Positions 9,972-18,758 are shown, counted from the stretch's first letter. The stretch is DNA of 64,000 nucleotides from UBA1412 sp964609795 (GCA_964609795.1 CAZSTC010000002.1:53276-117275), one strand, 5' to 3'. Numbers and translations: made by a program. Notes: a model not told the origin generated them from the letters alone.

Positions 9972-10973
9972 ATGGAGTTTAAACAGGAAAAAAAGAACAA
10001 CCAAGTTAAGGTCAGGGTAGCACTGCTGTCAGTTTGTTCAAATACCTCTCTGGTAATTGGAAAACTAGCTGTAGGCACCTTGGTGGGCTCAGTTTCTATT
10101 ATTTCTGAGGCCATTCATTCCTGCATGGACCTCTTGGCCGCGGCGATTGCTTTTTTTGCCGTTAAAACATCAGACACTCCTCCGGATCAAGAACACCCCT
10201 ATGGGCACGGAAAAATCGAAAACGTCGCCAGCGGGATAGAAGCGTTATTGATTTTATCTGCAGGGGCCTGGATCATATATGAATCCGTAAAAAAAATCAT
10301 TCACCCGGAGCCCATGAAAATGGTTTGGCTTGGTGTCGGGGTCATGTTTTTTTCTTCTGCCGTGAACTTATTCGTTTCAAAGAAATTATTTAAAACTGGC
10401 GAAGAAACAAACTCTCCAGCACTCCTGGCTGATGGCTGGCATTTACTTACAGATGTTTGGACTTCTGCTGGCGTAATGTTGGGCCTCTTACTGATAGCCA
10501 TTGCGCAGTTGTTCTTCCCTGAAAAAAACTTTTATCTTCTGGATCCCTTTATAGGAATCGCGGTGGCTCTGATTATTATAAACACCGCCTTGAAATTAAT
10601 CCGGGAGTCTACTAACGCTCTGATGGATATCAGACTCCCGGAAGCAGAAGAAAAAACAGTCTACGAGCATTTGAAAAAACTAAAACCGATCACTCGGGGA
10701 TTTCATAAACTGCGAACACGTCGGGTCGGGAATCGAAGATTTATAGAGTTCCACCTCAAAGTGGATGGTTCCATGTCTGTAGAAGAGGCCCACCAGCTCA
10801 ATCATCGAATTGAAAATTCGATTGAGAAGCACTTAAAAAACAGCTCAGTTATTATTCATTACGAACCCTGTTCAAATTGCGACGATAATTGCATTGAAAA
10901 CTGTTTTTTGGAACCCGAGGAGCGCGAACAAGTATTTCCACCCTCCCGCCGAAAAAAGAGGCTCCTGGATTAA
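9972..10973 (+). CDS. Cation diffusion facilitator (CDF) family metal transporter
   Basis: A 333-residue inner-membrane protein with about six membrane segments followed by a cytoplasmic domain. CDF proteins export divalent metals (Zn, Fe, Mn, Co or Cd) in exchange for protons. The paired metal-binding HxxxD motifs are clear: H49/D53 in SEAIHSCMD and D154/H157/D161 in ADGWHLLTD. HPYGHGKIE at about 75-83 is also typical. The C-terminal domain (HFHLKVDG-type strand, then the dimerisation fold) ends in an added cysteine cluster, C300, C303, C307 and C311, which could bind metal as a sensor or regulator. Metal specificity cannot be read from the sequence. It converges on folA with a 43-base gap. 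Confidence 0.93.
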   Translation: MEFKQEKKNNQVKVRVALLSVCSNTSLVIGKLAVGTLVGSVSIISEAIHSCMDLLAAAIAFFAVKTSDTPPDQEHPYGHGKIENVASGIEALLILSAGAWIIYESVKKIIHPEPMKMVWLGVGVMFFSSAVNLFVSKKLFKTGEETNSPALLADGWHLLTDVWTSAGVMLGLLLIAIAQLFFPEKNFYLLDPFIGIAVALIIINTALKLIRESTNALMDIRLPEAEEKTVYEHLKKLKPITRGFHKLRTRRVGNRRFIEFHLKVDGSMSVEEAHQLNHRIENSIEKHLKNSSVIIHYEPCSNCDDNCIENCFLEPEEREQVFPPSRRKKRLLD

Positions 10974-11016
10974 ACTGGCTCTGACTGAAATCGTACTGAT
11001 ACCTTTCTTGGTTACG

Positions 11017-11499
11017 TCAGCTTCCTTTTCCCAAAAAACTTTTCGTCGAATAATGAAGAATTTTAAATTCATCTTCATTACGTAGTTCTTCGACGAAAGG
11101 GAAAAGGTGTTCAAAAGGCGGCATGGAGGCATCTCCATGCACCACTCTCTTTACTACAGTCAAATAAAGGTCTGTGCAAAGTCCCAAAGTTTGCTCGTAG
11201 ACTTGAGCTCCTCCGCAAATAAAAATTTTCCGAGGATACTCTTTTGAAAGATGTTGGCCCAGTTCAGCCAGGGAAGCAATGGGTGTCGCGCTATGAACTT
11301 GAATTTTTTGGCGAGTGAGCACAAATATCGTGCGGCCGGGCAAGGCCTTCCCAATCGATTCAAAAGTTTTCCGCCCCATTACCAAAATGTGACCCATTGT
11401 TAGCTCTTTAAACCATTTGAAATCTGCCGGGATATACCAGGGAATAGTGTTATTCCGGCCAATAACACGGTTTAACGACATTGCTGCTACCGCCTGCAT
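11017..11499 (-). CDS. folA: Dihydrofolate reductase
   Basis: A 160-residue cytoplasmic enzyme that reduces dihydrofolate to tetrahydrofolate with NADPH. The family pattern is clear: N-terminal strand VAAMSLNRVIGRNNTIPW with W21, the catalytic acid D26 in IPADFKWF, the NADPH-binding MGRKTFESIGKALPGR at 41-56, and ICGGAQVYE near residue 94. Length matches the family. It stands alone on the minus strand, divergent from thrC and convergent with the CDF gene. No thymidylate synthase is nearby. Confidence 0.95.
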   Translation of the reverse strand: MQAVAAMSLNRVIGRNNTIPWYIPADFKWFKELTMGHILVMGRKTFESIGKALPGRTIFVLTRQKIQVHSATPIASLAELGQHLSKEYPRKIFICGGAQVYEQTLGLCTDLYLTVVKRVVHGDASMPPFEHLFPFVEELRNEDEFKILHYSTKSFLGKGS

Positions 11500-11572
11500 C
11501 GGCCTTGATTATATTTGATGGGAAGCCATAACGCAAAGATAGATGTGATCCGAATAAAATGTTTTCCTGTTA

Positions 11573-11618
11573 TTTCCCCGAAGATTAAGGCATCCTTTTG
11601 CCTTCCCCGCTTGGGGAA
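11573..11618 (+). promoter_or_regulatory. Leader of thrC with competing hairpins (possible attenuator)
   Basis: TTCCCC (11603-11608) and GGGGAA (11613-11618) form a 6-base-pair hairpin. AAGGC (11587-11591) and GCCTT (11600-11604) form another that overlaps it by two bases, and TTTCCCC at 11573-11579 could also pair with the same GGGGAA. Mutually exclusive pairings just upstream of a threonine-biosynthesis gene would fit a leader control element, but there is no T-run after the hairpin and no obvious threonine-rich leader peptide. This is a tentative call. Confidence 0.3.
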
Positions 11619-11643
11619 TATTCAGTTCTGTAAGGATTGTATA

Positions 11644-13023
11644 ATGGACAGAATGTTATTTTACAGTACGAACGATGCGGAGCGCTCATCCTGCGTGGGC
11701 ATTAAAGAAGCCCTGCTTTTAGGCCAAGCTCCGGATCGTGGCCTATACTTGCCAGAAAAATTTCCAGCCATTCAAAAAGAGGAATTAACCGGTTATTCAG
11801 AAATGACTTACGCTGAAATCGCGTTCCACATTCTGAGCCGTTATACTGCTGGTGTTCTGGATGATGATGTATTGTTTGAACTTTGCAAAGATGCTTACCC
11901 TTTCGAAGTTCCCTTGGAACCTGTTCATGGAAGTGGAAATGCCCATATCCTCCGCTTAGACCAAGGCCCCACCGCCTCTTTCAAAGATTTTGCAGCACGC
12001 ATGATGGCCAGGCTCATCAGCCGCTTCATCCGCGAAAGCGGCAAAGAACTTACCATTCTTACAGCAACAAGTGGAGACACCGGAGCTGCCGTGGCGAGTG
12101 CTTTTAGTGGAATTCCTGGTATCCAGGTCGTTGTACTTTTCCCCATTCACGAAGTCAGCAGACGCCAGCGCCTGCAAATGACCACGCTGGGAGGCAATGT
12201 GACCTGCCTTGCTATTGATGGAAAATTCGATGACTGTCAGGCTATGGTCAAACGTGCATTTGCAGACTCTGAGCTTCGAAATAGATTGAATATCTCTTCT
12301 GCAAACTCCATCAACATTGGTAGGCTATTACCGCAAAGCGTTTATTATTTCTACGCTGCTTCGCGAATAAATAAGACCTTAAAACATCCCCTTCTTTTTT
12401 CCATCCCCTCCGGTAACTTCGGAGATATGATGGGAGGGATGATCGCTTGGAAAATGGGCTTACCTATCAAGAAAATATTAGTCCCCGTCAACGAAAACGA
12501 TGCCTTCCCAACTTACTTAACTACAGGAGATTATCAGAAAATTGAACCTTCCAGGAACTGTGTCTCTAACGCCATGAATGTAGGTCACCCCAGCAACCTG
12601 GCTCGCTTGGTTCAGCTCTATGGAGGGCACATGGACGAAACCGGCCATATTCGCAAGCCCGTCGATTTGAATGCGTTGCGCCGTGACATCTTCTCTATCT
12701 CCGTGAGCGATGAAGAGACCAGACAAACAATCATTGATGCCTGGAAAAATAAAAAACTCCTGCTCGAACCCCATGGCGCTGTCGCCTGGAAGGGATATGA
12801 ATCCTGGATAAATAACCATCCCGAGGATGCTGCTATACCTGCTGCCATTTTAGAGACGGCACATCCCGCCAAATTCCACGAAGAAATGGAAAAACTGCTT
12901 GGCTTTGAACCTGAGCTCCCTCCGGCACTTGCTCTTCTGGATCATTCATCTGAAACCTACTCTCAGATGCAGGTTAATTATAATACTTTCAAAGAATTTC
13001 TCCTGAACCAGGCTTCCAAATAA
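11644..13023 (+). CDS. thrC: Threonine synthase
   Basis: Converts O-phospho-L-homoserine to threonine using pyridoxal phosphate. The chosen ATG at 11644 gives 459 residues and has AAGGA seven bases upstream; the open frame extends upstream to 11515 but that part is not family-like. The PLP lysine is K114 in GPTASFKDFAARMM, preceded by an N-terminal domain with GLYLPE. TATSGDTGAAVASAF and PSGNFGDMMGG are the phosphate-binding and substrate loops typical of the bacterial enzyme. Ten bases downstream is a phosphoglycerate-mutase-like gene that probably supplies its substrate, so the pair would carry out the last two steps of threonine synthesis. Confidence 0.95.
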   Translation: MDRMLFYSTNDAERSSCVGIKEALLLGQAPDRGLYLPEKFPAIQKEELTGYSEMTYAEIAFHILSRYTAGVLDDDVLFELCKDAYPFEVPLEPVHGSGNAHILRLDQGPTASFKDFAARMMARLISRFIRESGKELTILTATSGDTGAAVASAFSGIPGIQVVVLFPIHEVSRRQRLQMTTLGGNVTCLAIDGKFDDCQAMVKRAFADSELRNRLNISSANSINIGRLLPQSVYYFYAASRINKTLKHPLLFSIPSGNFGDMMGGMIAWKMGLPIKKILVPVNENDAFPTYLTTGDYQKIEPSRNCVSNAMNVGHPSNLARLVQLYGGHMDETGHIRKPVDLNALRRDIFSISVSDEETRQTIIDAWKNKKLLLEPHGAVAWKGYESWINNHPEDAAIPAAILETAHPAKFHEEMEKLLGFEPELPPALALLDHSSETYSQMQVNYNTFKEFLLNQASK

Positions 13024-13032
13024 TTTTTTAAA

Positions 13033-14247
13033 ATGAAGTACATTATTATACTGGGTGACGGTATGGCCGATCATCCCGTTGCCGAATTAGGAGGTCTTAC
13101 TCCCCTGGAGGCTGCCCGTAAACCCTGCATGGATCAGCTGGCACGTGAAGGATGTTGCGGAATGCTTGAAACTGTACCCGAAGGTGTAATGCCCGGCAGT
13201 GAAGCTGCGAATTTGAGCGTGATGGGATACAACCCTGCTGAGATATTGCAGGGCCGCGGGGTGCTGGAAGCCGCCAGTATGGGACTCCAAATTAAGGAGG
13301 GGGAATTAGTGATGCGCTGCAATTTAATCTGTTTAGATGAAGAAAAAAGGCTAAAAAACCATTCTGCTGGCCATATTTCATCAGAGGAATCTGCGCTCAT
13401 TCTTCATGATCTTCAAAAAGAGTTTGGCAGCGAACAGTTCTCTTTTTATCCAGGAGTAAGTTACCGCCATGTCTTTATCGCAAAAGGATTGGATGCTCGC
13501 ATTAAATGTGCCCCTCCGCACGATTATTTGGGCGAATTTGCTGAGAAGCTTCAGATAACTGCTCTCTGTGAGGAAGCTAAAAAGACGGCTGAAATATTAA
13601 ATCATCTTACAATTCAAACTCAGCGCTGGCTTCCAGAGCACCCAGTTAACCGCAAGCGCGTTGCCAAAGGAAAAGATTGCGCCAACTCTATCTGGCTCTG
13701 GTCCGGAGGATATAAACCCAAAATGTGGACTTATCAGGAACATTTTGGAATCAATGGAGCCGTAATTTCTGCCGTCGATCTCATCCGCGGAATTGGTGTC
13801 TACGCTGGTTTGAAAGTTATCTCCGTCAAAGGGGCTACCGGTCTCTACGACACAAACTATGAAGGCAAAGCAGCTGCATGTCTAAACGCACTGAAGGACC
13901 ATGATTTCGTCTACTTGCATGTGGAAGCTCCTGATGAAGCCGGACACGAAGGAGATGCGGCCCTTAAAATCCAAACGATTGAAGATTTGGATTCTCGGCT
14001 TATTGCGCCTCTACTCAAGGGGTTGAAAGATACTCAAACCGAAGCCGTCATTGGACTCCTCCCGGATCACCCGACGCCGGTCAGCACCAGAGCCCATACC
14101 CGCGAGCCAATCCCCTTTGCAATTTGGGGGCCGGGCTTTGAGTCTGACTCAGTGAATGCCTACAGCGAAAATCTTTGTTCAAAGGGTCGTTACGATCTCT
14201 TGAAAGGAGATCAGTTTATCAAATTGCTTCTGGGCAAAACAAAGTAG
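13033..14247 (+). CDS. ApgM-like phosphoglycerate mutase family protein, probable homoserine kinase
   Basis: A 404-residue member of the alkaline-phosphatase superfamily, closest by eye to archaeal-type cofactor-independent phosphoglycerate mutase. Visible features are the metal-binding start IIILGDGMAD, the GSEAANLSVMGYNP loop at about 55-68, and the C-terminal metal sites HVEAPDEAGHEGD and LLPDHPTPV. Family knowledge: a subgroup of these proteins found next to thr genes has been proposed as homoserine kinase (the TIGRFAM 'proposed homoserine kinase' group). The ten-base spacing from thrC and the absence of a GHMP-type thrB in the window favour that role here. Phosphoglycerate mutase activity is the alternative. 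Confidence 0.85.
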   Translation: MKYIIILGDGMADHPVAELGGLTPLEAARKPCMDQLAREGCCGMLETVPEGVMPGSEAANLSVMGYNPAEILQGRGVLEAASMGLQIKEGELVMRCNLICLDEEKRLKNHSAGHISSEESALILHDLQKEFGSEQFSFYPGVSYRHVFIAKGLDARIKCAPPHDYLGEFAEKLQITALCEEAKKTAEILNHLTIQTQRWLPEHPVNRKRVAKGKDCANSIWLWSGGYKPKMWTYQEHFGINGAVISAVDLIRGIGVYAGLKVISVKGATGLYDTNYEGKAAACLNALKDHDFVYLHVEAPDEAGHEGDAALKIQTIEDLDSRLIAPLLKGLKDTQTEAVIGLLPDHPTPVSTRAHTREPIPFAIWGPGFESDSVNAYSENLCSKGRYDLLKGDQFIKLLLGKTK

Positions 14248-14263
14248 AATATTCCTCCAGATT

Positions 14264-14737
14264 ATGAACGTCGTGCTGATAAATCCGGAAATTCCCTCGA
14301 ACACAGGGAATATTGCCCGGCTTTGTGCAGCCACAAAAACCGCGCTGCATCTTATCAGACCTTTTGGCTTTGAGCTTGATGACCGTCACTTAAAACGCGC
14401 TGCCATGGACTATTGGCAGCATCTGAACTGGCATCAATGGGCCGATTGGGCCACTTTTGAGCAGCAACTCCTTCCAGGCTCCCGTCTTTGGATGATTGAG
14501 TGTAAGGGGGCAATGCGCTACGACCAGGTTCAATGGCAACCTGAAGACTATATAGTGTTGGGAAGAGAAACCAAGGGTATCCCCTCTCTCCTGCTGGAAA
14601 AATATCAAAATTCCTGGGTGAGAATTCCCATGTTCAACCCTACCTCCCGCTCGTTGAATCTCTCCAACTGTGCGGCTCTGGTCCTTTACGAAGCCCTGCG
14701 TCAAACGGGATTCATTGGCGAAATCACCTCATCTTAA
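14264..14737 (+). CDS. trmL: tRNA (cytidine/uridine-34 2'-O)-methyltransferase
   Basis: A 157-residue SPOUT-class methyltransferase that methylates the wobble ribose of tRNA-Leu isoacceptors using S-adenosylmethionine. NVVLINPEIPSNTGNIARLC at the N-terminus, LGRETKGIP in the middle and IPMFNPTSRSLNLSNCAALV at the C-terminal trefoil knot match TrmL closely, as does the short length. It starts 16 bases after the apgM-like gene and may share its transcript. A 135-base gap to cmk follows. Confidence 0.93.
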   Translation: MNVVLINPEIPSNTGNIARLCAATKTALHLIRPFGFELDDRHLKRAAMDYWQHLNWHQWADWATFEQQLLPGSRLWMIECKGAMRYDQVQWQPEDYIVLGRETKGIPSLLLEKYQNSWVRIPMFNPTSRSLNLSNCAALVLYEALRQTGFIGEITSS

Positions 14738-14872
14738 TATCTTACAATTAAATGGTTAGGCTGGCCTTTTTTCAGGCTCATCTGGAAAAGATTGAAATTC
14801 AGCCCATTAGCTTGCATAATAACTTAGTTCTCTGGAGACAGCCTCAAGAGTTACTTACACTTTAGATTAAAC

Positions 14873-15535
14873 ATGAAGGGAAAGCCTATTGTAATAGCAA
14901 TAGACGGCACAAGTGCCAGCGGTAAAAGTACAAATGCAAAACGAGTTGCTGCTGCTTTGGGATATACCTATGTCGATACCGGAGCAATGTACCGCACTCT
15001 TGCATGGTATTGCGTCCAACAACAAATCGATTTAGAGGATGTCAAAGCCATTACAGCCACGCTCAAAAAGTGGAAAACCAAACTGGTCTGCACCGATAAA
15101 GCTGTTTATTTAACCGTAGATGGCTACCATCCGGTAAAGGAAATACGCACATCTGCCACAAGTGCCGCAGTCCCCAAAGTAGCTGCCATCCCGGTTGTTC
15201 GCTCATGGATGAAAAAAGTTCAGAGGGAATGTGTCCAGTTTGGAAATATTGTCATGGAAGGACGGGATATCGGTTCCGCCATCTTTCCGGAAACGGAGTT
15301 TAAGTTCTATCTTGATGCCAGCCTGGATGAAAGATCCCGGCGCCGCGAGGCTGATGGAGTCGTTGAGAACCTGGCTGAACGCGACAAAAAAGACACTCAG
15401 CGTGCTGTATCTCCACTAGTTATTTCTTTAGGGGCCACTCTGATTAATACCTCTAAATTGACTCCTGAGGAGACAACGGCAATGCTTCTGGAGGAAATTC
15501 ACACGAAATTAGCGAAAAGAAAACTGCCTTCCTGA
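14873..15535 (+). CDS. cmk: Cytidylate kinase
   Basis: A 220-residue cytoplasmic kinase that phosphorylates CMP and dCMP. The P-loop GTSASGKST is at residues 12-20, followed by VDTGAMYRTLAWYC (nucleotide-binding region), MEGRDIGSAIFPE and the RSRRREADG lid. Length fits the bacterial family. plsC follows after 23 bases; cmk and plsC adjacency is seen in several bacterial groups, so the two are probably co-transcribed. Confidence 0.95.
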   Translation: MKGKPIVIAIDGTSASGKSTNAKRVAAALGYTYVDTGAMYRTLAWYCVQQQIDLEDVKAITATLKKWKTKLVCTDKAVYLTVDGYHPVKEIRTSATSAAVPKVAAIPVVRSWMKKVQRECVQFGNIVMEGRDIGSAIFPETEFKFYLDASLDERSRRREADGVVENLAERDKKDTQRAVSPLVISLGATLINTSKLTPEETTAMLLEEIHTKLAKRKLPS

Positions 15536-15558
15536 TTCTCAATTTTTGCTCGCTTGGT

Positions 15559-16182
15559 ATGCATCCATTTTATTTTGCAGTATGGGGTCCGGGAAAAATA
15601 GTTTTTAAGCTGTATTTCAGGTGGGAAATTTATGGAGTGGAACACATTCCTCTCCAAGGCGGAGGGCTCATAGTCTCTAATCACGCCAGTTTTTTAGACC
15701 CCGTGCTTTTGGGAACATCACTTCCCCGAGACATACATTACCTGGCACGAAAATCCCTTTTTAAAAACAAGCTATTCGATTATGTTCTTCGCTCGGTAAA
15801 CGCTGTCCCCGTAGATCGCGACGGCAATGGAATGGCGGGCCTAAAAGCCATCCTGGAGAGGCTTCAGAAGGGTTGTGTTGTCAACCTGTTCCCGGAGGGA
15901 ACTCGCACCCCTGACGGTAATTTACAAAAAGCTCGCTCTGGAGTGGGCTTGGCCGTGATCAAATCCCAGGTACCTGTGATTCCCACCCGAATTTTCGGTT
16001 CTTTTGAGTCGTACGGGAGAAACTCTTCTTTCCCCAAGCCTAAGAAGATTATCATAAAATACGGGCCTCCTATTAATTTCGATGCTCTGCGAGAGGAAGC
16101 AAAAACATGTCCAAAAGAGCGGCTGAAGGAAATTTATCAAGAAGTCGCTGACCAAATTATGAACAAAATTGCTTCACTCTAA
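15559..16182 (+). CDS. plsC: 1-acyl-sn-glycerol-3-phosphate acyltransferase
   Basis: A 207-residue membrane-associated acyltransferase that makes phosphatidic acid from lysophosphatidic acid. The catalytic NHASFLD motif (H42, D47) and the substrate-binding FPEGTRT (111-117) are both intact. RSVNAVPVDRDG and VIPTRIFG correspond to the other conserved blocks. It is on the short side but complete. Translation starts 23 bases after cmk with no clear ribosome binding site. An inverted repeat that should terminate transcription lies just downstream. Confidence 0.93.
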   Translation: MHPFYFAVWGPGKIVFKLYFRWEIYGVEHIPLQGGGLIVSNHASFLDPVLLGTSLPRDIHYLARKSLFKNKLFDYVLRSVNAVPVDRDGNGMAGLKAILERLQKGCVVNLFPEGTRTPDGNLQKARSGVGLAVIKSQVPVIPTRIFGSFESYGRNSSFPKPKKIIIKYGPPINFDALREEAKTCPKERLKEIYQEVADQIMNKIASL

Positions 16183-16213
16183 CCACAAAAAGACGCACCT
16201 TCTTACTAAGCCA

Positions 16214-16254
16214 AAAGCCCGTTCTTCCTAAATAGAGAGAACGAGCTTTCTTTA
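16214..16254. terminator. Bidirectional terminator between plsC and the PIG-L gene
   Basis: AAAGC (16214-16218) pairs with GCTTT (16245-16249) and, after one mismatch, CGTTCT (16220-16225) pairs with AGAACG (16238-16243), giving an 11-pair stem with a 12-base loop. A T-rich run follows on the plus strand and AAAA precedes on the other side, so it can serve both convergent genes. Confidence 0.7.
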
Positions 16255-16282
16255 TTCAAAGAAGTATTTCTGCCTCGTGGAA

Positions 16283-17131
16283 TTACATATCCAAACAGAT
16301 TTTCTCCTGAGCCGGTATGATCCGGTTGGGGGCTTGGTTAAAGACACCATTCTGATATTTGCTCAAGCGATAAATCATGGCAAAAGTAAACTGAGGAGCA
16401 TCTCCACCTTGACCTCCGACTACCTCTGCCCCGCGGGTCACATTTCGCTGCATGTAAGCCGGTAAATTTAAATGATAAGGATTGCGGGCAACTTCTCCGT
16501 AATGGAAAGAAAAACCAGTAATCATGCGAGTCAAATCCTCACTGGAAACTTCAATCATCAAATTAGGATTTTCTAATTCACCCCAAAACTCAGTCTCCAC
16601 AACCGTAACTGAGTAGTCCTTAGGCATACTGGCAAGTGCATCCTCGACCAGATAATGAGTTCCGATATGCCCACTGTTCCAATCCTTTGAGTGTGGCATC
16701 ATAATTACGCTTGGTTTTTCACGCACGAGAATATCACGGATAACGGCGACCTTCTCTGCCCATTCACCCGGTTTGCCATCTCGAACACTCAAACGTACAT
16801 TCAATAATCCAACCGGTCCGGTTTGGATAATCCCAAAGCCTAAATAATTACACGCATCAGTAACCTCTTTCAAACGGGGGGCTTGTCTCTCGGGACTGCT
16901 CCCTTGAGTCACGACAACATTCTTAACCCTCATTCCTCTTTCCTGGAGCAGGCGTAACGCTATTGCACCAGTACCACATTCGTCATCCGGATGCGGTGAA
17001 AAAACAAGCACGGAAGGAGCGTTCGGAGCATGGGGCTCGCGTTTAAGCGGAGCTACACCACCCAAAGGAATTTTTTGTGCTTGTTCAACTAATTTTACAA
17101 TACCCTCTATATACTCTTTATAACTATTCAT
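16283..17131 (-). CDS. PIG-L family deacetylase
   Basis: About 282 residues from the ATG at 17131; an in-frame TTG at 17143 is possible. PIG-L/LmbE proteins are zinc-dependent de-N-acetylases of sugar conjugates such as GlcNAc derivatives. The hallmark metal motif HPDDE follows the first strand (VLVFSPHPDDECGTGAIAL), and the later histidines in MMPHSKDWNSGHIGTH complete the site. FHYGEVARNPYHLN near the C-terminus contributes to the substrate pocket in relatives. It lies about 20 bases downstream of the ROK-like gene on the same strand, suggesting that the pair processes an amino sugar. The specific substrate is not known. Confidence 0.88.
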   Translation of the reverse strand: MNSYKEYIEGIVKLVEQAQKIPLGGVAPLKREPHAPNAPSVLVFSPHPDDECGTGAIALRLLQERGMRVKNVVVTQGSSPERQAPRLKEVTDACNYLGFGIIQTGPVGLLNVRLSVRDGKPGEWAEKVAVIRDILVREKPSVIMMPHSKDWNSGHIGTHYLVEDALASMPKDYSVTVVETEFWGELENPNLMIEVSSEDLTRMITGFSFHYGEVARNPYHLNLPAYMQRNVTRGAEVVGGQGGDAPQFTFAMIYRLSKYQNGVFNQAPNRIIPAQEKICLDM

Positions 17132-17152
17132 ATAATTAAGCAAAGGTCGTAT

Positions 17153-18550
17153 CTATTTGTTTATGCTGGGAAGGCTTGCTGCCGCAATAGCCTGACCGTG
17201 ACGTTTATCCCTCTCACTGGGCGTATGATAGACAATCCTGGCAGCCAGTTCCGGGAATTCGCATGCCAACACTTCTCTTGCCTTCTCCATAATAATACTT
17301 CCACCCTCACCTGATGTGACGCGGCCTAAGGTCAGCACATTTTTCACGTCGTAAAACTCTGCATACAACGCCGTCGCGTATCCCAGATAAACTCCAATCG
17401 TATTAAAAATCGACCGTGCACGCTTATCTCCCTCAGACATCAGCTTCTGCACTTCCTTCAACTTCTCAGGAAGGGTCATCTGGGCTGGCAAATCAATTCC
17501 GGCCGGCGTTAAAAGCCTCCCAACAGCCTGCTGAGAAAAATACTGCACGCCGCAACCCAAATCCCCCGACCACTCGTCTATAGGAGCGTTATCCCGGTAG
17601 TCTACGGGCGCAAAAGCCAGTTCATCCAATCGTGAAGTTATTCTTCCATCCGGCGTGACGTATCCAACTGCCTGACTGCTGCCCAAGGCGATACCCAAAA
17701 CTGCGTTGTCATTTAGAGACATTGCCCCGGCCAATGCCGTAACCTCTCCATCATTGACAACTTCAAAGGGAATGTTGCCCCACGCCTTTTGCAATTCCAA
17801 AAATATTTCTCTTACCCTGCTCTTGAAAAGAGAAGCTGAAACACTGCGGAAAAGCGATGCTACCTGAACCCGATTATTCACATAGCAGCCGGCAGCACTT
17901 CCTCCAATTGCATCTACTCGCGGCAAGTGTGCAGCGGCACTTTTTAACATAGCCATCAGCTCGTCATAATGCCACTGAGGGTCTTCCTGTAATGCAGGCA
18001 TCCAAGGAACTTCTTCGCTGAAAACCACTTCTCCATCCTTAACCGCAGCCACCTTACGATCACTTGCTCCCAGATCAAAACCGATACGGCACCCATCCAA
18101 ATGTCGGCCCAGAGACATTGCCAATTCCTTCGCAGGAGGCAAGTCTGCTAAAGACTCAGCCCAGACGATTTCGAACGGTTTCTCGTAAATAAGTTTCCCC
18201 ATCAGGCGGGCATCAAATTGGCCTCGCTCTGTGTTGACGTAGTGGTCACGCAGACGGTCCACCATAGCTTTTGGCGCGGCAACGTGGATGCGGTATCCAC
18301 CATAGGACCAAAGCAAAAACTTTACCAAACGTTCAAGATAAAAGTCATTGCGCATGCCAAAAGGATGCTCAGCGGGTGGTAGGTTTGATGAAAACCAATA
18401 AACAGAACCATCAGCCTGTTCAACAGCAATACTAACCGGTATTCCACCAGACTCTTTAACTACTTTCTCTATCGCCTTTAAGTGCAAGATCGCAGGGCTG
18501 AACTCCGCGTCCAACTCAGGCACAACTTTGGCTTTTACCTTCGCGTCCAT
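17153..18550 (-). CDS. ROK-like (ASKHA) sugar kinase family protein
   Basis: A 465-residue protein with an ASKHA/ROK core preceded by an extra N-terminal domain of about 150 residues. GFDLGASDRKVAAV (about 155-168) is the phosphate-1 loop, DAIGGSAAGCYVNNRVQVASL and VVNDGEVTALAG are the later ROK blocks, and GIALGSSQAVGY the phosphate-2 loop. The cysteine-rich zinc motif of classical ROK glucokinases is not evident, and the N-terminal extension is unusual, so kinase activity is inferred rather than certain. It is upstream of the PIG-L deacetylase gene in the same operon. A perfect palindrome and a TATAAT element sit immediately upstream of its start codon. Confidence 0.75.
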   Translation of the reverse strand: MDAKVKAKVVPELDAEFSPAILHLKAIEKVVKESGGIPVSIAVEQADGSVYWFSSNLPPAEHPFGMRNDFYLERLVKFLLWSYGGYRIHVAAPKAMVDRLRDHYVNTERGQFDARLMGKLIYEKPFEIVWAESLADLPPAKELAMSLGRHLDGCRIGFDLGASDRKVAAVKDGEVVFSEEVPWMPALQEDPQWHYDELMAMLKSAAAHLPRVDAIGGSAAGCYVNNRVQVASLFRSVSASLFKSRVREIFLELQKAWGNIPFEVVNDGEVTALAGAMSLNDNAVLGIALGSSQAVGYVTPDGRITSRLDELAFAPVDYRDNAPIDEWSGDLGCGVQYFSQQAVGRLLTPAGIDLPAQMTLPEKLKEVQKLMSEGDKRARSIFNTIGVYLGYATALYAEFYDVKNVLTLGRVTSGEGGSIIMEKAREVLACEFPELAARIVYHTPSERDKRHGQAIAAASLPSINK

Positions 18551-18553
18551 GCG

Positions 18554-18570
18554 ATTATATTAGCGCTAAT
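18554..18570 (-). promoter_or_regulatory. Palindromic operator-like site overlapping a -10 element upstream of the ROK gene
   Basis: ATTAGCGCTAAT at 18559-18570 is a perfect 12-base palindrome with a central GC step, like many LacI/GntR-type operators. On the minus strand TATAAT (18554-18559) abuts it, only three bases from the start codon at 18550. No good -35 element is visible. A repressor at the palindrome would block this promoter, but no regulator gene is adjacent. Confidence 0.45.
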
Positions 18571-18758
18571 GAACCTTTATGGCTAGAAAAAATGCGGGTG
18601 TAAGCGCATCTCCTTGTTTATTAACGGATACCGGAGATTGGCAATCGCCCCATTCCGGAAACGCAAAATGAATGGCTCCGTATGTGGGCATATACCGGCT
18701 CTTGGAGAAGGTTGTTTTTTTTATAACCTTGTGATTAACTCTCAGCAGTTGTCAATCT

